From Mytilus edulis (lineage: Eukaryota > Mollusca > Bivalvia > Mytilida > Mytilidae), in contig NC_092346.1 of assembly GCF_963676685.1 (NCBI RefSeq), positions 89,934,255 to 89,998,254 of the forward strand: a stretch of 64,000 nt of DNA. Direction: 5' to 3'. Positions 47,401-64,000 of the stretch are shown here, piece by piece. Both the position numbers and the translations under genes were made by a program. Below the pieces are notes generated by a model. That model made no database searches. It was not told the DNA's origin and saw nothing but the letters and a program-made list of their open reading frames with translations. Every line of letters begins with the position of its first letter. Positions within the stretch are counted from its first letter, which is position 1.

Positions 47401-50254
47401 TGAGTCTACTCAATATTACGACTGCGGAATGTCTAGTTTCCGAGTGTAATTTGCAATTATAAGGAAAACAAATACTTTAAAATGGATTGTTGCTACTTCT
47501 TCGCTAAGAACGCATCATTTAGGAGTAAGAGACAGACTGGTCAGTTTGGAGTCGGAATTGTGAAAGAGTGAAAAGTCTTCCTACGGACTATAACCATGTG
47601 AACTAGCACGTTGAAAATAAAACTCAGCGTGTCAGTCTAGTAGAGAGCAATACTAATAAAATTAGATTAACATGTTCTCGTCCTAAATGTGCATTTGATT
47701 TGCTGCTGTTGCTGTCATCCTTCATTATCATCATTTTGTTTTATCAATATATGATATAGGTGCATCGGTAAAATACTGTTGATTGCATTTAGATTGTCTA
47801 ATGAAAAGTGTTTACCCTAAAAATATGTTGGTACCATTTACAAAACGAAATAGAAGTTGAATAGTAACAAAATATCTAGAAATATATTGCTTTCTAATTG
47901 AACTTTATCTCAAATTGAAATGCCACTTCAATTCTAAAAATTTCAATATGTACAAAAAAAATGTAGGCTACTATAAAAACAATTGTATCGATAATTTTCA
48001 CGACTAACCTTTACATATATCCACTGGCATGTACGTCAGTGTTGACTCTTTTGTTAAGTATTCATCGATGAAGTATTTGGTTTTCTCTGCAGTTCCACAG
48101 CCCAAGTCAGCTAGTAAAAATGGTTGTGTTACCGTATTCATCAAATCCTAAAATAAGTAAGATGACAATGCAGACAACATCTTTATTCATTTAAAAAGAA
48201 AAGATTTTGATTAAATTAAAAAATTTGGAGTTATAACCAACATTGCATATACAATAATAGAGGTTTTGGAGAGTAAGATGAATTACATGATAAATTTATG
48301 AAAAAATACTATTTTATAGAGCTCTAAACAGGACTATATTAAAGCGAAACGTAGGGGAGTTTAATTAAACACCATTACGATTGAGTTTTTTTAACTGGCA
48401 CCTGGTGACAATATTTCTCTACCTAAAAATGAACTTCCCTAATACGAATATGTCAATTTCAAGAAATGTATTCTGTTTTTTTGAGATTTTCAATGTCAAG
48501 GCCGAAGTTATAGCGTTATACATTTGACTTAATTGTTGAGATAAGTTTGCATAGTACAAAATACTACTTACCAAAACATTTTCACTGATCAGCTGTTTTT
48601 CAGATTTATGCAGATAGTAGTACTCATTATGCTGAATATTTTCATTGTAATAATTGCATCCAGTTTCGTCAAATTTATACCAAAAAGGTACAAACTTTTT
48701 GGAACCATTTAAGCCTCGTTTTAATTCCTCTACAACATCCATCGGGTTGTTTTTTTCAGACCACACTGCGTTGAAGATTCCTTTGAACAATCATAAATAC
48801 TTATCTATAAAATACCAAGTACTATTTAGAAATCCTTTTCTTTGCAAAAACATTTAGAAAAACTTTAAAGTGAGACCAACTTTTGTCTTTCAAATATATG
48901 ATAAACGCAAAAGATACGCCAATCATAGCAGTCGTCTGCTTATATATGAATATTCTGATATATATTTTATAAAATTAATGTTAATATAATTGTAGCATTG
49001 CTACGTGTTCGGTTCTTATTTACACACTATGATATGAAATTAATAACTGGAGGCGAATCCTACCACAAGGCCTCGTGTCCTCTCCGAAAATAGTGATAGG
49101 AAAGAATGGGTGGACATTATACTGTCAAAGTCATTGGAGAATTCTAAATTTCTATCAAATAAATCATTTCAAAATTATTTTTATTTTTAAATTAACTTTC
49201 CGTGCGATAGACATAAAAAAATCAGTATATTAACTTACAGAAACAACATAAAGTTTCACGGAAGCTCTGAAGGGAAACACTTCAATTAACTTTTTCGGAA
49301 ATCTCGATAACGAATCAAAATTAATGACAAACAAATCGAGATCTCGGAAGTCAAATCGAGATCCAAGCCGGAATTACTACATCTAGATCTCGGATGTAAA
49401 TTAGTGCTCTACTATATCGATTTCGGAAATAGAAAATAAAACGTGTTCCTATTTGTATCCGTAGAAGAAAATGAATATGACTGTTGATATTGTTTTTATT
49501 ACAGCTGTGTCTGTACCGTCGTCTGGTAAAAAATCGTCAAATTGCTGTTAAGGACTTTAATAATACAAACTATAGTTACTCTTTGGTTTGCTTATAAATT
49601 TTGTTTGGCAATTTTGACTGAAATGTACATGTTAGAATTAGTTATCATATGTGAGATGTAGTATGATTGTGAATGATCATACAACTCTCCACCAGAGACA
49701 AACTGACATAGAAGTTAATAACTATAGGTTACCGCAACGTTTTCAACAATAAGCAAAACTCATAACGCAATTTCAGCAAACTTTAAAACACGAGAAAACT
49801 AACAGCCTTATTCATGTACTAAACAATGAAAAAAAAAACCTATAGAATTTAGTTGAAAAGGGACCAGGATGTTTAGTTGAGATAAAAACTTAATATCTGA
49901 AAGTATTTCCGAATGATACAACATATTAATTAAATTACGTCAATACATTTGGTGGTCAACATTAACTTTTACGATTATATAAGCCAGTTAATTGTGTGAA
50001 TTTTGTTTATCAGTTGATGAACCAAAAAAGCTGATCATAACTCGTGTGCAGTTTTAATAAAAATCATCAAACATGCAACTATTACTACATAAAAAGTCAA
50101 TCTCTTCTTAATTATATCACATCTTTGCATATATTTTGTGTACTTTATATAGTAAAACACGTTTTAATTATAACATGTAGTACTTACTCAATCTGTAATG
50201 TAAGTAAGGCTGTAATTCGTGGAACAACCTACACACGAATAGATCCTGGATCAT
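44409..50254 (-). CDS. EgtD-like SAM-dependent methyltransferase (histidine-specific family)
   Basis: Minus-strand exons, in transcript order: 50254-50188 (provisional), 48780-48572, 48147-48009, 47231-47129, 46582-46479, 45921-45844, 45309-45133 and 44593-44409. All phases agree; the product is 353 residues with the provisional exon, close to the 320-330 usual for EgtD. The family methylates the alpha-amino group of histidine (first step to ergothioneine) or of related amino acids. Seen in order (numbering counts exon 1): the FDETGCNYYNENIQHNEYYY stretch resembling the Y-D-x-x-G-S...E-Y-Y entry motif; SAM site LADLGCGTAEKT at 104-115 and PVDIC at 133-137; WLSGLFNLPY at 183-192 in place of G-S-x-x-G-N; ENAYIDPSG at 226-234; NLNVLHRLNKEMGANFD at 240-256; and TSYKY near 315-319. 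No EgtB domain follows: exon 8 ends in TGA. The true substrate is open. Confidence 0.85.
46115..46315 (-). repeat. Interspersed repeat copy (family R2) in intron 5 of the EgtD-like gene
   Basis: Plus strand: gaccgttggttttcccgttt, ttatagcttgctgttcggtt, aactgtttacttttacaaat and ggcacttataccacatcttc; the same element as 9505-9715 in the same orientation. Confidence 0.75.
47042..47083. repeat. Short perfect hairpin in intron 4 of the EgtD-like gene
   Basis: Arms cacaggcactt (47042-47052) and aagtgcctgtg (47073-47083) are perfect reverse complements around a 20-base loop. The loop itself has further partial pairing. Confidence 0.8.
47505..47650 (+). repeat. Remnant of a second SINE-like repeat
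   Basis: Contains aggagtaagagacagactgg, tcagtttggagtcggaattg and a gaaagagtgaaaagtc tail, resembling the end of the repeat at 63820-64000. It lies in intron 3 of the EgtD-like gene. Confidence 0.45.
49655..49850 (+). repeat. Interspersed repeat copy (R2-like) in intron 1 of the EgtD-like gene
   Basis: Contains tgagatgtagtatgattgtg, catacaactctccaccagag, agttaataactataggttac and ttcaacaataagcaaaactc, then cacgagaaaactaacagcct; the reverse complement of the type seen at 43112-43275. Confidence 0.65.
50188..50254 (-). CDS. Provisional first coding exon of the EgtD-like gene
   Basis: An ATG at 50254 opens 22 codons plus one base up to a consensus donor (gtaagta). That phase is what exon 2 needs (AG at 48782-48781, exon starting in phase 1). 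Other candidate donors nearer to exon 2 gave the wrong phase or a stop codon. Position just upstream of the oppositely oriented TTC38 start fits a head-to-head pair. The encoded N-terminus has no recognisable motif, so sequence similarity does not help. Confidence 0.45.
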
Positions 50255-50512
50255 GAAAATGACTTCAAAATTTCCTACGGTTTGCACTTTTGATCATGAT
50301 CTTATGAAATTTTCTGTCATGCGCATTAACATATTGTGGTTTATTGCGTCTTGTGACGCATACAATTTGTTAAACATAATATATCTGATAGACAGCGTTT
50401 AGGCGGGTTTTAGTTTGATTAAATACATATCAAGCAGATATATTAAAAAAACTTTTAACGTAGAAGAATATAATTCTCATTGTTTCCAAGTCAAACATAA
50501 TTGAAAATATTA
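50255..50512. promoter_or_regulatory. Candidate bidirectional promoter interval
   Basis: These 258 bases separate the proposed start codons of the EgtD-like gene (minus) and TTC38 (plus). They hold a short perfect inverted repeat, tgcgtc-ttgt-gacgca at 50345-50360, with a CRE-like TGACG half-site on each strand. No TATA box or GC-rich island is evident. Untranslated regions of both genes must also fall here or further upstream in additional exons. Confidence 0.4.
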
Positions 50513-63179
<12,667 letters not shown>

Positions 63180-63417
63180 GTAATATAACAGAAAGGACGA
63201 TTAATCTTCCCATGATAGAACATTTGCATATGTTTGTTGCCCTCTACAAGTCATTTGTATTTTGTTTTGATGGTTCATCTAATTGATTTAATATACCCAA
63301 CATCTCTTTTTATTCACAAATGTACATGTCATGATGAACAAAACATTCTAGTACACAATAAATGAACCTAAAGAGCCAAGTTTCATATATCTCAACCTGT
63401 TTGAATACATATTATCA

Positions 63418-63560
63418 AAAAGCATTAATGGAAATGGGGAATATGTCGAAGAGACAACGTCCAGACTAAAGAACAGATAACTGTCCAACGCCAACGTCTT
63501 CAACACTGAGAGAAAATGTGTACTAGTTCAAGGAAAATGGATGTCATACTAAACTCAAAA
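63418..63560 (+). repeat. Interspersed repeat copy (family R1) in the last visible intron of TTC38
   Basis: Contains taatggaaatggggaatatg, tcgaagagacaacgtccaga and ggaaaatggatgtcatacta in family order, with the middle part shortened. Confidence 0.7.
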
Positions 63561-63819
63561 GATATAAATGAATTAGAACTTTAAAAAAAAGTCAAGACTA
63601 ACAAAGGCTAGATGCTCCTGACTTGGGACAGGCATAAAAATGCGACCGGGTTGAAGATCTCAAACGTACCTATCTTACACTATGCACAGAGTAAGAAGGA
63701 GTAATACTGTGTTTAATTATATTCTATTTAAAAGATAAGCCATCGCACAATTTTGTTGACAACCAAACATCTAGACCAAGTGTGTTTATTTGTTTTAAAT
63801 CATTCGTTGAATAGTCGTT

Positions 63820-64000
63820 TATATAAACCACCTCGGGATTCTTGTGATACAAGTAGCGTGTTTGCTTCGGGGCAAGATGTCGTGAGTTCGAACTCGACCG
63901 GGTCAATCCAGAGACTTTTAAACTTTTAGTTGTTGCTTCTGCTCTAATCACGCGGCATTAGGGAGTCAGAGAAAAGACTGGTCGGCTCGGAGTCAAAATA
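63820..64000. mobile_element. SINE-like repeat cut by the window end
   Basis: A B-box-like stretch (gtgagttcgaactcgacc at about 63882-63899) is followed by ggcattagggagtcagag and actggtcggctcggagtcaa. I recall this second part as a mussel tRNA-derived SINE tail. A remnant of the same tail is at 47505-47650. The element continues past base 64000. Confidence 0.5.

Noticed and set aside
44409-48780. Bacterial contamination as the source of the EgtD-like gene
   Set aside because: The coding sequence is split by introns with GT-AG borders that contain the same repeat families as the rest of the window.
49231-49262. Consensus donor on the minus strand considered as the end of EgtD-like exon 1
   Set aside because: Joining it to exon 2 gives a stop codon or the wrong phase in every frame with an ATG.
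63880-63905. Possible functional tRNA gene from the B-box-like stretch
   Set aside because: No A-box at the right distance and no cloverleaf could be drawn; the same flanking sequence occurs elsewhere as a repeat.
63724-63951. 75-codon minus-strand frame near the window end
   Set aside because: It overlaps a SINE-like repeat and has no domain.

Overview
This is eukaryotic nuclear DNA, most likely from a marine bivalve of the mussel type (Mytilus or a close relative). Three things point there: coding exons are short and separated by long AT-rich introns with GT-AG borders, most of the window is interspersed repeat, and several repeat families match ones I remember as common in mussel genomes. 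The species call is from memory and was not searched. There are no bacterial features, CRISPR arrays, operons or rRNA genes.

Layout. Bases 306-634 hold the last coding exon of a plus-strand gene that starts outside the window; it encodes a Cys-rich stretch and a membrane tail. From 0.6 to 11.8 kb I see only repeats and unrecognised AT-rich DNA. Two tandem plus-strand copies of a 12-helix SLC16-like transporter follow (copy A 11.8-19.0 kb, copy B 26.0-32.5 kb). Each has six coding exons, and the first five have identical lengths and phases. From 32.6 to 44.2 kb there is a repeat-rich interval: a repeat unit in three copies carrying a tRNA-derived SINE head, and two inverted-repeat elements, one of which has a near-empty insertion site visible in a sister copy.

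The minus-strand gene at 44.4-50.25 kb is an EgtD-type (histidine-specific, SAM-dependent) methyltransferase, assembled here from seven well-supported exons and one provisional first exon. Starting only about 260 bp away on the plus strand is a TTC38 (tetratricopeptide repeat protein 38) gene. Eleven exons of it run from 50.5 kb to 63.2 kb, and the C-terminal part lies beyond the window. The two genes look head-to-head with a shared promoter interval.

Most interesting points: a free-standing EgtD-like enzyme in an animal, with changes near the residues that recognise the histidine ring; a minisatellite in TTC38 whose unit is the end of exon 5 plus its splice donor, repeated eight times; and two intronic arrays of short motifs in both orientations that look like subterminal repeats of undescribed DNA transposons. 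The four genes show no sign of acting in one pathway. All exon models were made by hand from reading frames, splice consensus and phase; none was checked against transcripts.
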